Shown here piece by piece: positions 1 to 7,618 of a stretch of DNA of 35,216 nt. The first letter of the stretch is position 1. Every line of letters begins with the position of its first letter. The position numbers were made by a program, and so were the translations under genes. The notes below the pieces were generated by a model. The model was not told the DNA's origin and did no database searches. It worked only from the letters and a program-made list of their open reading frames with translations. Origin of the DNA: Methanolacinia paynteri (GTDB lineage: Archaea > Halobacteriota > Methanomicrobia > Methanomicrobiales > Methanomicrobiaceae); NCBI RefSeq assembly GCF_000784355.1, contig NZ_AXDV01000013.1, positions 1 to 35,216 of the forward strand, written 5' to 3'.

Positions 1-275
1 AGGGGGAGATCCCCCTCCCTATAACCCTCCCCCCGTTGCGATAGGTCGCACTCGGGGATGGACAAGCATCCCCGAGTGCTCCATGAAAGTATGTCTTCGA
101 TCTCAAAACTCCAAAGTGCTGGGTCGTGTTCGATAAAGTTAATCTCTCCCGGCCGAGGCTACCCGGACGGGTAGCGTCCAGGCCGGGTTATCGCCATTGC
201 GAAAGTTCGCGCAGCGAACTGAGCTTGGGCTGCCCCGTAGGGGCTTAAGCCCGATTTCAAACCACAGAAAACACT
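1..275 (+). repeat. Structured non-coding repeat, copy 1 (truncated by window edge)
   Basis: This gene-free stretch is a string of hairpins. In order they are: a G-run/C-run dyad at 1-16 whose left arm is cut off; GCGA/TCGC at 38-49; a 13-bp perfect stem at 48-60/67-79 with loop GACAAG; a nested stem with CCCGGC at 148-153 paired to GCCGGG at 182-187, enclosing GCTACCCG at 158-165 paired to CGGGTAGC at 168-175; GTTCGC at 205-210 paired to GCGAAC at 214-219; and GGGCT at 227-231 paired to AGCCC at 248-252, enclosing GCCCC/GGGGC. The same modules recur inverted near 25.5-25.86 kb and directly near 35.0 kb. No ORF, transposase or obvious target duplication is visible. The outer boundary at about 275 is approximate, set where similarity to copy 2 fades. 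Confidence 0.8.
48..79 (+). other. Perfect hairpin with GACAAG loop
   Basis: Bases 48-60 (GCACTCGGGGATG) pair perfectly with 67-79 around a six-base GACAAG loop. The same loop sits on a different but also perfect 12-bp stem at 21458-21487, and on a partly decayed stem, on the minus strand, at 25771-25802. A changed stem with pairing kept and a constant loop suggests selection on folded RNA or on a cruciform. Confidence 0.75.
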
Positions 276-314
276 AAAAAACTCAATAATATTGAGGGAG
301 CATATCTTTGTTAC

Positions 315-761
315 ATGCAGATCGGAGTGATTGGCGCATCGGAATGCGACAAAACCCTTGACTCCGTTGCGGAAGAGACGGGACGGCTCATCGCTAAGAG
401 CGGTGCTGTTCTCGTGTGCGGCGGAAGAGGCGGTGTTATGGAGTCAGCATGCCGCGGTGCTAATGGAGAAGGGGGGATGACACTTGGAATACTGCCCGAC
501 AGTTCATCGGGGAATCTGTATCTTGGTGCGGTTGTGAAGTCTAACCTCGGGATCGCCAGAAATGCACTTGTAGTCGGCTCTTCTGATGCAGTAATTGCTG
601 TTGGCGGTTCATATGGCACATTGTCCGAGATTGCGATGGCCCTGAAGATGGAGATCCCCGTCTTCGGTCTTGAAACGTGGGACATCCCCGGAGTTGAAAT
701 GTGCAAAACTCCTGATGAAGCGGTTTCCAAAGCTGTTTTAGCCGCTGAAAACAGAATGTGA
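315..761 (+). CDS. TIGR00725/LOG-like nucleotide-binding family protein
   Basis: A 148-residue Rossmann-type protein of the LOG/TIGR00725 (molybdenum cofactor carrier-like) group. It has an N-terminal IGVIGAS strand-loop, a glycine-rich GGRGG at residues 36-40 followed by VMESACRGA, and a second glycine loop GGSYGTLSE at 97-105, which matches the GG-x-GT-x-x-E phosphate-binding signature of the family. The length is normal for the short TIGR00725 members. The biochemical role is unsettled: relatives include cytokinin-type nucleotide phosphoribohydrolases and MoCo carriers, and the sequence alone does not choose between them. The start is the ATG at 315; a GAGGGAG stretch at 294-300 is rather far upstream to be its ribosome binding site. 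It heads a run of overlapping genes and its stop overlaps the dtdA start. Confidence 0.8.
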   Translation: MQIGVIGASECDKTLDSVAEETGRLIAKSGAVLVCGGRGGVMESACRGANGEGGMTLGILPDSSSGNLYLGAVVKSNLGIARNALVVGSSDAVIAVGGSYGTLSEIAMALKMEIPVFGLETWDIPGVEMCKTPDEAVSKAVLAAENRM

Positions 762-2092
762 TGCAGATGCTTATTGCGATAGTCAGCTCTTCGCTCGATC
801 CGGCAGGAACGGCGATAAGGAAGTCGCTTTTATCGATGCTTGACACCGATGGGTCTGAAGATATTGTGTACGGCGGCCACACACTCCGCTTCTTCGAGAC
901 GAAAGATCGGCTGATCTACGAGAACAATCTTGATGAACGAACCGGTGCCGACCTGATAATTTTCATATCCCGGCATACGAGCAAAAATCCCTTTCCCGCT
1001 CTGACAGTTCACGTGACCGGAAACTATGGTGATGCCGCACTCGGCGGAGAACCCCGGTCGCTCGCCGCGGCAGCACCTGACTGGATGCATGCAGTATTAA
1101 ACGAGCTGAATAAAAGAACCCCCGCGGAATACAGGGTTTCATACGAGGTGACGCACCACGGCCCGACCAATCTAAATACTCCTTCATTCTTCGTCGAGAT
1201 CGGCAGTACCGAAAAAGAGTGGTGCGATGAGAATGCCGCACGGGCTGTTGCATCATCTCTCCTTGAAGTTCTCTCCGCCGGGAGTGTAAGCGGGATCAGG
1301 ATCGTCGGGTTCGGCGGCAATCATTATGCGGCAAGGGAGACCGAAACTGCACTGAATTCTGATGCTGCCTTCGGTCACATCGCACACACGAGAAATGTTC
1401 CCCTGATCGATCGTGCGATGGTTGCACAGATGATTGAAAAGACATCCGCAGATGCCGCGTACATCGATAAAAAGGCGCTGAAAGGAGAGGATGTCAGAAA
1501 GATCGAGGAGCTGATCTCCGAAACAGGACTTCCGGTACTGTCCGAGGGGGAACTCCGCTCAATTTCCGGCCTTGAATGGAATACATATCTTGAAATAAGG
1601 AAGATCGCCGAAGCAGCGGTTCCCGGCTGTCACGTGGAAGTCCGGAATCTTAAGGGAAAAGGAGTTCCCGAACCATTTCAGGTTGACGGGGAGCTGATCC
1701 AGGAGGCAATTAAGGCCGATAAAAAGGATTTCTTCAATAATATCGATAAAATGCCGGTGGTATGCATCTACTCCGCCGACGGAAATTTTCAGCCAATTTT
1801 TATCTCGTATAAGGAAAATAGATTACAACTGATAAATGCTTTAATTACTTTGTGTGTTAAAATCTTACGCAAAGGAAGAGGTACGACCGTGGAAGGCGAT
1901 CTCCTGACCCTGAAAAAGACGCGTCTTGATCCCCGTAAGGCTGCAGAACTGGGGATTAAAAAAGGTCCCCTGCTTGGAGAGCTTGCTTCAGGCAGGGAAG
2001 TGGAGGTCGACGGCAGAAAGATCAGCCCGTCCATGGTTCTTACAGTTGAGGAGAAGATCCTCAGAATACCCGGGTTGGAAGGATATCTATGA
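761..2092 (+). CDS. dtdA: D-aminoacyl-tRNA deacylase, archaeal GEK1/DTD2 type
   Basis: Removes D-amino acids wrongly attached to tRNA, a translation proofreading step. The archaeal/plant DTD2 (GEK1) family is recognised by THHGPT near residue 132 and GFGGNHYA near residue 184, both in the zinc-dependent catalytic half. Residues 1-270 carry the deacylase. The remaining 170 residues form an extension beyond the minimal family length, with no motif I can name. The start is ambiguous between GTG at 758, ATG at 761 and ATG at 767. ATG 761 is chosen because it overlaps the upstream stop by one base (TGATG), typical of coupled translation here; ATG 767 is nearly as good. The stop overlaps ftsZ (ATGA), so both are probably translated from one message. 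Confidence 0.88.
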   Translation: MQMLIAIVSSSLDPAGTAIRKSLLSMLDTDGSEDIVYGGHTLRFFETKDRLIYENNLDERTGADLIIFISRHTSKNPFPALTVHVTGNYGDAALGGEPRSLAAAAPDWMHAVLNELNKRTPAEYRVSYEVTHHGPTNLNTPSFFVEIGSTEKEWCDENAARAVASSLLEVLSAGSVSGIRIVGFGGNHYAARETETALNSDAAFGHIAHTRNVPLIDRAMVAQMIEKTSADAAYIDKKALKGEDVRKIEELISETGLPVLSEGELRSISGLEWNTYLEIRKIAEAAVPGCHVEVRNLKGKGVPEPFQVDGELIQEAIKADKKDFFNNIDKMPVVCIYSADGNFQPIFISYKENRLQLINALITLCVKILRKGRGTTVEGDLLTLKKTRLDPRKAAELGIKKGPLLGELASGREVEVDGRKISPSMVLTVEEKILRIPGLEGYL

Positions 2093-3204
2093 TGAAATCA
2101 ATTGTTGAAGAAGCGCTCAGCCGAGCAAACGAGGACGCAGAGATGATTGTTGACCGCCCTCAGGATAATGACGAGGAGCTCGAAGAGATCCTCCGCTCTC
2201 TAAGGACTGAAATTACTGTCGTGGGATGCGGTGGCGGAGGTTCGAATACCGTTACAAGGATGGCGGAAGAGGGAATCGACGGAGCAACCCTACTCGCCGT
2301 AAATACGGATGCCCAGCATCTGATAAGAACAAAGGCCGACAAGAGAATTCTCATCGGAAGACAGCGGACAAAGGGTTTCGGTGCAGGTTCGGTTCCCCAG
2401 GTTGGCGAAGAGGCGGCACTTGAAAACGAGGAGGAGATCCGCGGTGTTCTCTCCAACAGCGATATGGTCTTTATCACTGCAGGTCTCGGCGGCGGAACAG
2501 GTACCGGGTCTGCACCCGTCATCGCAAACGCCGCACGCGAACAGGGAGCGCTTACAATTGCGATCGTTACACTTCCGTTTACGGCTGAAGGCGCAATCCG
2601 TATGGAGAACGCGGAAGCCGGACTCGAGAGGCTTCGCGATGTTGCGGACACCGTGATCGTCGTTCCGAACGACCGCCTGCTTGAAGTCGTACCCCGCCTT
2701 CCACTGCACGCGGCCTTCAAAGTATCCGATGAAGTTTTGATGCGTGCCGTCAAAGGTATAACGGAACTTATCACACAGCCGGGGCTCGTCAACCTCGACT
2801 TCGCAGATGTCAGGACCGTCATGGAGCGTGGCGGCGTTGCAATGATCGGCATGGGTGAGAGTGACAGTGAGGATAAAGCCGCGGATTCGGTCAAGAAAGC
2901 ACTCCGTTCTCCGCTCCTGGATGTGGATATATCCAATGCGTCGGCCGCTCTCGTCAATGTCGTCGGAGGTCCGGATATGACGATGGAGGAGGCCGAAGGA
3001 GTAGTCCAGGAGGTATACGAGAGGATTGATCCCGATGCGCGTATTATCTGGGGTGCCCAGGTCGATCCGGAGATGCACCACAAGATGCGCACCATGCTCG
3101 TCGTAACGGGGGTAAATTCCCCGCAGATCTACGGGCGCGGTGAAGATTCCGGTACACAATCCGGGCAGCCCCGCCGTGAATATGATATTGACTTTCTCAG
3201 GTGA
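2089..3204 (+). CDS. ftsZ: Cell division GTPase FtsZ
   Basis: Tubulin-superfamily GTPase that polymerises into the division ring. All the signatures are visible: the T1 glycine loop GCGGGGSN at residues 46-53, NTD at about 72-74, the tubulin signature GGGTGTG at 134-140, the PND nucleotide-contact segment near 193, and the T7 loop NLDFADV near 235-241 carrying the catalytic acidic residues. The 45-residue N-terminal extension rich in Asp and Glu and the lack of a long C-terminal linker resemble archaeal FtsZ1. The start ATG at 2089 overlaps the dtdA stop; a second ATG follows directly at 2092, and GGAAGGA at 2077-2083 suits either. It lies directly upstream of secE and spt5, as in many euryarchaea. 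A distinct CetZ lies at 32.5 kb. Confidence 0.96.
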   Translation: MMKSIVEEALSRANEDAEMIVDRPQDNDEELEEILRSLRTEITVVGCGGGGSNTVTRMAEEGIDGATLLAVNTDAQHLIRTKADKRILIGRQRTKGFGAGSVPQVGEEAALENEEEIRGVLSNSDMVFITAGLGGGTGTGSAPVIANAAREQGALTIAIVTLPFTAEGAIRMENAEAGLERLRDVADTVIVVPNDRLLEVVPRLPLHAAFKVSDEVLMRAVKGITELITQPGLVNLDFADVRTVMERGGVAMIGMGESDSEDKAADSVKKALRSPLLDVDISNASAALVNVVGGPDMTMEEAEGVVQEVYERIDPDARIIWGAQVDPEMHHKMRTMLVVTGVNSPQIYGRGEDSGTQSGQPRREYDIDFLR

Positions 3205-3213
3205 AGAGTAAAA

Positions 3214-3390
3214 ATGGCATTTAAATTCGATGAAGAACTGTTTAAGAAATACTGGCGCGTTCTAAAGCTCGCAAGAACTCCGGGCAGGGACGAGTTCCAG
3301 AAGATCGCCCTTGTTGCGGCAGCAGGAATACTATTAATCGGTCTGATTGGTTTCATCATATATATAATCATGAATCCATTCTTCTCGTAA
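3214..3390 (+). CDS. secE: Preprotein translocase subunit SecE (Sec61 gamma)
   Basis: A 58-residue single-span subunit that clamps SecY in the protein-conducting channel of the cytoplasmic membrane. The amphipathic N-terminal helix carries KYWRVLKLARTPGRDEF, matching the conserved archaeal and eukaryotic SecE pattern (R-x-x-x-x-A-x-x-P-x-x-x-E-F) before the membrane span. One hydrophobic helix, at about residues 32-53, follows and the protein ends with NPFFS. The ATG at 3214 lies ten bases after the ftsZ stop; GTGAAGAG, which overlaps that stop, is a possible weak ribosome binding site. Small size and strict position between ftsZ and spt5 support the call. Confidence 0.93.
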   Translation: MAFKFDEELFKKYWRVLKLARTPGRDEFQKIALVAAAGILLIGLIGFIIYIIMNPFFS

Positions 3391-3414
3391 TTTCATTTTT
3401 CAGGGTTTAGGAAA

Positions 3415-3891
3415 ATGACCGAAGAAGCTGTAAAAAACAAGATATATGCGATAAAAACGACCGCAAAACAGGAGCGGACGGTTGTCGACAATATAGTCAA
3501 GGCTCTGGAGGACCACGACGAGATCAATGTAGTCGCGGTCATGGCTCCCGACGAGCTCAAGGGATACGTTCTCGTAGAAAGCCCCGATCCAATAGCAAGG
3601 ATCGAGCAGCTCAGGGAGATGGTTCCGAACGCCCGTACGGTGGTGAAGGGCGAGACCTCCTTCCACGAGGTCGAGCATTTCCTCGAGCCGAAACCGGTAG
3701 TCAGCGGAATTGACGAAGGTACGATCGTCGAGCTCATCGCCGGACCGTTCAAGGGCGAGAAGGCGATCGTCAAGCGTGTCGACACCTCCAAAGAGGAGAT
3801 CACGGTCGAACTCTACGAGAGTATGGTTCCGATCCCGATCACTGTCCGCGGGGACAATGTCCGTGTGATCGACAAGATGGCAGAAGACTAA
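3415..3891 (+). CDS. spt5: Transcription elongation factor Spt5 (NusG family)
   Basis: Binds the RNA polymerase clamp with Spt4 and increases processivity; in archaea it may also link polymerase to the ribosome. The 158 residues show an N-terminal NGN domain (about 8-95), beginning IYAIKTTAKQERTVVDNI, then a KOW domain (about 98-150) with GTIVELIAGPFKGEKAIV, the classic KOW glycine motif. The length is standard for archaeal Spt5. It lies 24 bases after secE, continuing the conserved secE-spt5-rpl11 order. A T-rich tract immediately after the stop and a new TATA-like box at 3921 suggest that some transcripts end here and that the ribosomal protein unit has its own promoter. Confidence 0.95.
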   Translation: MTEEAVKNKIYAIKTTAKQERTVVDNIVKALEDHDEINVVAVMAPDELKGYVLVESPDPIARIEQLREMVPNARTVVKGETSFHEVEHFLEPKPVVSGIDEGTIVELIAGPFKGEKAIVKRVDTSKEEITVELYESMVPIPITVRGDNVRVIDKMAED

Positions 3892-3904
3892 ATTTTCTTT
3901 TTTA
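3891..3904 (+). terminator. T-rich terminator after spt5
   Basis: A pyrimidine-rich run containing four or more consecutive T residues twice directly follows the spt5 stop. Archaeal RNA polymerase terminates at such T tracts without a hairpin. It precedes a TATA-like box, so it plausibly divides the spt5 and ribosomal protein transcripts, with read-through possible. Confidence 0.5.
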
Positions 3905-3918
3905 TCTTTCCAATTGAT

Positions 3919-3934
3919 AACTTTAAATTACTTA
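3919..3934 (+). promoter_or_regulatory. Likely TATA promoter of the uL11-uL1-uL10-P1 operon
   Basis: The A/T-rich element CTTTAAATTA at 3921-3930 resembles an archaeal TATA box. A start 25-30 bases downstream would give a leader of roughly 55 bases that begins just before the structured element at 3959-3993. No experimental start site is known here. Confidence 0.45.
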
Positions 3935-3958
3935 AAGACCAACCTGTACAGACCCAAG

Positions 3959-3993
3959 CTTTGGCAGACGGTAAACGCCGCCTGTCGGCAAAG
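3959..3993 (+). promoter_or_regulatory. Two-helix RNA structure in the uL11 leader
   Basis: CTTTG at 3959-3963 pairs with CAAAG at 3989-3993. Inside it, CAGACGG at 3965-3971 pairs with CCGCCTG at 3978-3984 with one mismatch, around loop TAAACG. The two helices are separated by an asymmetric internal loop (one base on the left, four on the right). The last strand runs into the ribosome binding site AAAGGTGAT (3990-3998) of rpl11, so folding or protein binding would occlude it. The plan resembles an r-protein operator and the second structure before rpl1. Which protein might bind is inference. Confidence 0.5.
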
Positions 3994-4004
3994 GTGATAT
4001 TACA

Positions 4005-4478
4005 ATGGGAGAAGTAGTCGAGGTTTTGGTACCCGGCGGCAAAGCTACAGCCGGTCCCCCCTTGGGACCCGCACTGGGCCCTCTCGGAATCAATGTGAAG
4101 GCAGTTGTTGACGAGATCAACAACAAGACCAGGGAATTTAACGGAATGCAGGTTCCTGTTAAAGTTCAGGTCGACGACAAGAAGAACTTCACAATATCCG
4201 TGGGTGTCCCACCCGCAGCAGCACTCGTAATCTCGGAGTGCGGACTTGAGAAGGGTTCAGGCGAACCCAACACAAACAAAGTGGGAGACTTGCCGTTTGA
4301 AGCTGCTGTTCGCATTGCCCGCATGAAACTGGACGACATGCTTTCATATGATGTCAAAAACGCCGTAAAGGAAGTTGTTGGCACATGTGTAAGCGTCGGA
4401 GTCACAGTAGACGGCAAAAATCCGAAGGATATGTTTGCCCTCATCGATGCAGGCGAATACGACGGCCAGCTAAATTGA
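4005..4478 (+). CDS. rpl11: Ribosomal protein uL11
   Basis: Binds the GTPase-associated region of 23S rRNA at the base of the stalk, where elongation factors are activated. The N-terminal domain has the proline-rich PPLGPALGPLGIN near residues 19-31 and the VDEINNKT segment. The C-terminal domain carries KVGDLPFEAAVRIARMK. The 157-residue length suits archaeal uL11. The ATG at 4005 follows the ribosome binding site AAAGGTGAT at 3990-3998. It is the first gene of the uL11-uL1-uL10-P1 stalk operon. Confidence 0.97.
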   Translation: MGEVVEVLVPGGKATAGPPLGPALGPLGINVKAVVDEINNKTREFNGMQVPVKVQVDDKKNFTISVGVPPAAALVISECGLEKGSGEPNTNKVGDLPFEAAVRIARMKLDDMLSYDVKNAVKEVVGTCVSVGVTVDGKNPKDMFALIDAGEYDGQLN

Positions 4479-4483
4479 ACAGA

Positions 4484-4530
4484 CTATGAAAACCCATAGA
4501 AGATCCGTAAGGGTCGTTGAACTATGGAGG
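4484..4530 (+). promoter_or_regulatory. Candidate uL1 autoregulatory site before rpl1, with alternative pairings
   Basis: CCATAG at 4494-4499 pairs with CTATGG at 4522-4527, and GATCC at 4502-4506 pairs with GGGTC at 4511-4515 around a GTAA tetraloop. Between them is an asymmetric loop of AA (4500-4501) against GTTGAA (4516-4521). Two helices with such a loop are the hallmark of uL1 sites on 23S rRNA and on uL1-operon mRNAs. CTATGG overlaps the ribosome binding site GGAGG (4526-4530). A competing partner, CTATG at 4484-4488, can instead pair with CATAG at 4495-4499, which would free the site. Binding by uL1 is inferred. Confidence 0.6.
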
Positions 4531-4537
4531 TATTAAT

Positions 4538-5182
4538 TTGGTAGAAAGGGTCCAGATTCTTAAGGCCGTAAACGAGGCCGTAGAGAAGGCGCCAAAGAGG
4601 AATTTTCAGGAGAGTATGGAGATATCCATCAACCTGAAGAATCTCGATATGGCGCAACCGAAAAACCGTATTGATGAGACAATGATTCTGCCTAAGGGAA
4701 CAGGCAAGACTGTAAAGATTGCCGTTCTCGGAAAAGGAGATATCACCACTCAGGCAAAGGCTGCAAGTGTAGATCTCATCATTGGACCAGAAGAGATAGA
4801 GCGTCTCGGCGGCGAGCCGCGTGAAGCAAGGAAAATGGCTGAAGAGTACAACTTCTTCCTTGCAGAAACAGCAGTAATGCCGCTTGTAGGACGTTATCTC
4901 GGTACAAGACTTGGTCCCCGCGGTAAAATGCCACAGCCCGTCCCCCCGGGAATGGATGTCGGACCAATCGTTGAGCGTCTTCGCAATTCTGTCAAATTCC
5001 GTACAAAGGACAAAATGACATTCCATGTCAGAGTCGGTTCGACCGGCATGAGTCCCGAGGACGTTGCAGAAAACATTGACGCTATCATGAAGAAGGTTGA
5101 GTCCAGTCTTGCGAGTGGATCTATGAACGTACGCTCGGTTTATGTAAAGACATCCATGGGCCCTGCAGTGAGGTTGATATAA
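4538..5182 (+). CDS. rpl1: Ribosomal protein uL1
   Basis: Binds the mobile L1 stalk of 23S rRNA and helps E-site tRNA leave; in archaea and bacteria it also represses translation of its own operon. The 214-residue protein has the two-domain family layout, with the insert domain carrying LVGRYLGTRLGPRGKMPQPV, the best-conserved uL1 segment. The start chosen is TTG at 4538, seven bases after GGAGG (4526-4530), giving MVERVQILKAV. An in-frame TTG at 4517 would lie inside the predicted regulatory hairpin and upstream of the binding site, so it is rejected. The stop overlaps the uL10 start by one base (TAATG), so the two are translationally coupled. Confidence 0.95.
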   Translation: MVERVQILKAVNEAVEKAPKRNFQESMEISINLKNLDMAQPKNRIDETMILPKGTGKTVKIAVLGKGDITTQAKAASVDLIIGPEEIERLGGEPREARKMAEEYNFFLAETAVMPLVGRYLGTRLGPRGKMPQPVPPGMDVGPIVERLRNSVKFRTKDKMTFHVRVGSTGMSPEDVAENIDAIMKKVESSLASGSMNVRSVYVKTSMGPAVRLI

Positions 5183-6030
5183 TGCCGTTATATACGACAC
5201 ACCTTCCGCAGTGGAAAAAGGATGAAGTTGGAAAGATCAAAGAACTCTCTGAGCAGTATAAACTGACAGGTCTTGTAGACCTTCACGGTATTCCCGCAAA
5301 ACAGCTGCAGGAGATGCGCCGCGACCTGAGAGGCTCGGCAGTCCTGAAGATGACGAGAAATACTCTTATTGAGCATGCATTCAGCCAGCTCGGCGGAGAC
5401 ATTTCGGAAATCAACTCATATATCGACGGCCAGAGTGCTTTGATCTACACGAATGAAAACCCCTTCAAGCTTTACAAGAAGCTTAAGGAGACCATGACCA
5501 AGATGGTTGCAAAGCCCGGCGACATCGCACCGGAGGATATTTCCGTATCCAAGGGACCGACAGCGTTTCCGCCCGGACCAATCGTCGGTCAGCTTCAGCA
5601 GGCAGGAATCCCTGCAGCTATCGAAAGCGGAAAGGTCGTCATTCGTGAAAACAAAACTGTGGTAAAGGCGGGTGAAGAGATCAGCGCCAAGATGGCGGAT
5701 GTTCTCGCAAAACTCGACGTCAGACCTATCGACGTCGGTTTGAACCTCCAAATCGCGTGTTATGAAGGCACATTCTTTGAGCCGAAAACACTGGACATTG
5801 ATGAGAACAAGTACTTCAACAATGTTGTCCTTGCAGCTCAGCAGGCATTCAACCTGTCTGTTAATGCAGCATATCCGACCAAGACAACAGCCGGCGCAAT
5901 CATAGGAAAGGCTGTCCGCGAGGCCAGAAACCTCGGAGTAGAGGCAGCGGTCTATGAAAAGGACGTTGTCGAAATGATCATCGGACGTGCACAGAGAGAG
6001 ATGCTTGCACTCAGGGCAATTGTTGAATAA
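5182..6030 (+). CDS. rpl10: Ribosomal protein uL10 (P0), stalk base
   Basis: Scaffold of the ribosomal stalk: its N-terminal domain binds rRNA beside uL11 and its C-terminal helical spine binds P1 dimers. The globular region (about 1-220) has LVDLHGIPAKQLQEMRRDLRG, typical of archaeal P0, and an SKGPTAFPPGPIVGQLQ segment before the archaeal insertion domain. Helices from about 225 to the end would be the P1 spine. At 282 residues it ends in REMLALRAIVE, without the acidic linker and GLGALFG-type tail found at the end of P1 here and in longer archaeal P0 proteins. So either the tail was lost or it is normally absent in this lineage. ATG 5182 overlaps the uL1 stop. Confidence 0.95.
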   Translation: MPLYTTHLPQWKKDEVGKIKELSEQYKLTGLVDLHGIPAKQLQEMRRDLRGSAVLKMTRNTLIEHAFSQLGGDISEINSYIDGQSALIYTNENPFKLYKKLKETMTKMVAKPGDIAPEDISVSKGPTAFPPGPIVGQLQQAGIPAAIESGKVVIRENKTVVKAGEEISAKMADVLAKLDVRPIDVGLNLQIACYEGTFFEPKTLDIDENKYFNNVVLAAQQAFNLSVNAAYPTKTTAGAIIGKAVREARNLGVEAAVYEKDVVEMIIGRAQREMLALRAIVE

Positions 6031-6051
6031 AATAAATAAAAGGTGAAAAAA

Positions 6052-6363
6052 ATGGAGTACATCTACGCAGCACTTATTCTGCACAGCGCAGGAAAGGAAA
6101 TTAATGAAGAGGCTGTCTCAGCAGTTCTGACAGCCGCAGGTATAGCAGTCGACGACAGCAGGGTCAAAGCTCTTATCGCAGCTCTTGACGGAGTTGACAT
6201 TGCAGAGGCAATCGAGAAATCCGCAGTAGCAGCAGTAGCAGCAGCACCTGTAGCGGCAGCACCCGCAGCAGAAGCAGCACCTGCTCAGGAAGAGGCAGCA
6301 GAGGAAGAAGAGAAAGCTGACGAGGAAGGCGGAATGGCCGGTCTCGGAGCACTCTTCGGCTAA
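6052..6363 (+). CDS. rpl12: Ribosomal protein P1 (archaeal L12)
   Basis: Stalk protein that dimerises on uL10 and recruits elongation factors. The 103-residue product shows the helical N-terminal dimerisation domain [17 protein letters not shown], an Ala/Pro-rich hinge (about 61-82), an acidic run (about 83-94) and the factor-binding tail GLGALFG. The start is ATG 6052, preceded by AGGTGA at 6041-6046. A GTG three codons upstream, at 6043, lies within that ribosome binding site and is less likely. A T-rich terminator follows the stop. It closes the stalk operon. Confidence 0.95.
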   Translation: MEYIYAALILHSAGKEINEEAVSAVLTAAGIAVDDSRVKALIAALDGVDIAEAIEKSAVAAVAAAPVAAAPAAEAAPAQEEAAEEEEKADEEGGMAGLGALFG

Positions 6364-6376
6364 ATTCTTTTTTTAC
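6364..6376 (+). terminator. T-rich terminator of the stalk operon
   Basis: Seven consecutive T residues (6368-6374), preceded by TTC, follow the P1 stop directly, a typical archaeal intrinsic termination signal at the end of a highly expressed operon. Confidence 0.6.
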
Positions 6377-6571
6377 TTAGTATTCTTTAGCTCAGTACGC
6401 AATTCGGCGTATTACCCTGATAATTAAAACAGAATTTTTATTATCTTAAAATCTGAATTTCTAATGTTTGCGGTCGGGGATTAGTGCCGTAAATACTCAA
6501 AATATCTGGTCTGATTTATAAAATTTCGTTTGATTTCTAAAAATATCAATGAATCCTGGTGTGTACATTTA

Positions 6572-7618
6572 ATGGTAGCTAAAGGTAAAGCAGATGAAAT
6601 TCTGTCGAAATGCAGGGATGCCACGTCTCAGGCCGTCGAAAAGGCGACTGTTGTGAAAAAATCCGCATCATCCGGCATTTCATCAGCAATTAGTGATATG
6701 CGGGATAAACCGGCGTCAGGTCCGGACCCCGGCGGGAATAAGACAGGATCTTTCGACGGCAATTCGCAAGCCCCAAAAGAGACTGGTGAATGTCTTCTCC
6801 CCGGTGAACTGGTCCTCTCCACTTCAGGCGGAGCGGAAGATCGGGAAGAAAGAAGAGCGGATGATACAGGTGAAGAAGAGATCAGGCATTCGACTGATGA
6901 GATTATCAACGGATGCGGGAGGAATATTGCAGACTGCTTCAAGTCCGGTCTGCGTGATAAAAAACTGCTGACAATTGCCGGAGCAATGGGGATTGTATGG
7001 CTGATAATAAGCCTGCTTCCGGCGATCGGAATAAATCCCCTGCCCGTTCAGTTCCTTTCGTTCCTGACGTTCGCCCAGGGCGGACTTACAGGGGGAGGGC
7101 TCGGATTTATCGGGGGAATTATCGGGAAAGGTCTGATCGCCTATTTCGTAACTCTCGTGATCGCAGGAAGGATCACCTCCAAAAGCACTGTCTCGTCTCT
7201 CCGCTCATTTAAGGCGAATATCTCCGGGAAAAAATGGGATTCGGTCTCCATTGCTCCCCTGCTGATCGGTGTGGGATCGGCTCTCGTGATCTACAACTTC
7301 CTTGCAGGGACGTCGAGTGTATTCAACTGCATGGTGGGAGTTGTGGCATTCATAGTTGCCGCCCGGTCCCTTTCTTCGGGAAAGGGCTGTATCAGGAAGA
7401 TCTTTGCCTCCCTGTTTGCAAAGGACGGACGTGCTGATACCGGTTTTGTTACAAAAATTATGGCCGGATGGGCGGCAGGATTCGGACTTGGGGCAGTCCT
7501 GTCCCTTCTTGGAGGAATACTCGGGGGCTACATCTGCTATATCGCTGGAGTCGTCATACTGCTGGCAGGAGCCGGGCTTGTGTATTCCTCGGGAAGAAAG
7601 GAAGGTGCATCTGCATGA
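6572..7618 (+). CDS. Uncharacterised six-span membrane protein
   Basis: I do not recognise this family. The 348-residue protein has a soluble, low-complexity, charged N-terminus (about 1-125), rich in Ser, Gly and acidic residues and probably disordered. About six hydrophobic segments follow, near 131-153, 170-198, 226-246, 248-266, 295-316 and 318-340, with many glycine repeats such as GGLTGGGLGFIGG. The start chosen is ATG 6572. TTG 6530 would add 14 residues without a better binding site. The stop overlaps the next gene (ATGA), so the pair should be made together. The glycine-rich spans resemble small channel or scaffold proteins, but no function can be assigned. It may anchor or export the large partner encoded downstream. 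Confidence 0.75.
   Translation: MVAKGKADEILSKCRDATSQAVEKATVVKKSASSGISSAISDMRDKPASGPDPGGNKTGSFDGNSQAPKETGECLLPGELVLSTSGGAEDREERRADDTGEEEIRHSTDEIINGCGRNIADCFKSGLRDKKLLTIAGAMGIVWLIISLLPAIGINPLPVQFLSFLTFAQGGLTGGGLGFIGGIIGKGLIAYFVTLVIAGRITSKSTVSSLRSFKANISGKKWDSVSIAPLLIGVGSALVIYNFLAGTSSVFNCMVGVVAFIVAARSLSSGKGCIRKIFASLFAKDGRADTGFVTKIMAGWAAGFGLGAVLSLLGGILGGYICYIAGVVILLAGAGLVYSSGRKEGASA

Noticed and set aside
2160..3095. Long reading frame of 311 codons on the minus strand
   Set aside because: It lies wholly antisense to ftsZ, whose motifs are complete. Its composition (Ser/Arg/Pro-rich) is that of a shadow frame, and it has no recognisable motif.
2290..3159. Second minus-strand frame of 289 codons
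   Set aside because: Also antisense to ftsZ; Cys- and Arg-rich shadow with no family features.
4484..5200. Minus-strand frame of 238 codons over rpl1
   Set aside because: Antisense to uL1, with a composition typical of an opposite-strand shadow.
7468..7614. Extended start for the large exported protein
   Set aside because: The extra 49 codons overlap the membrane protein in another frame and would place the signal peptide internally. The ATG at 7615 makes a typical overlap.
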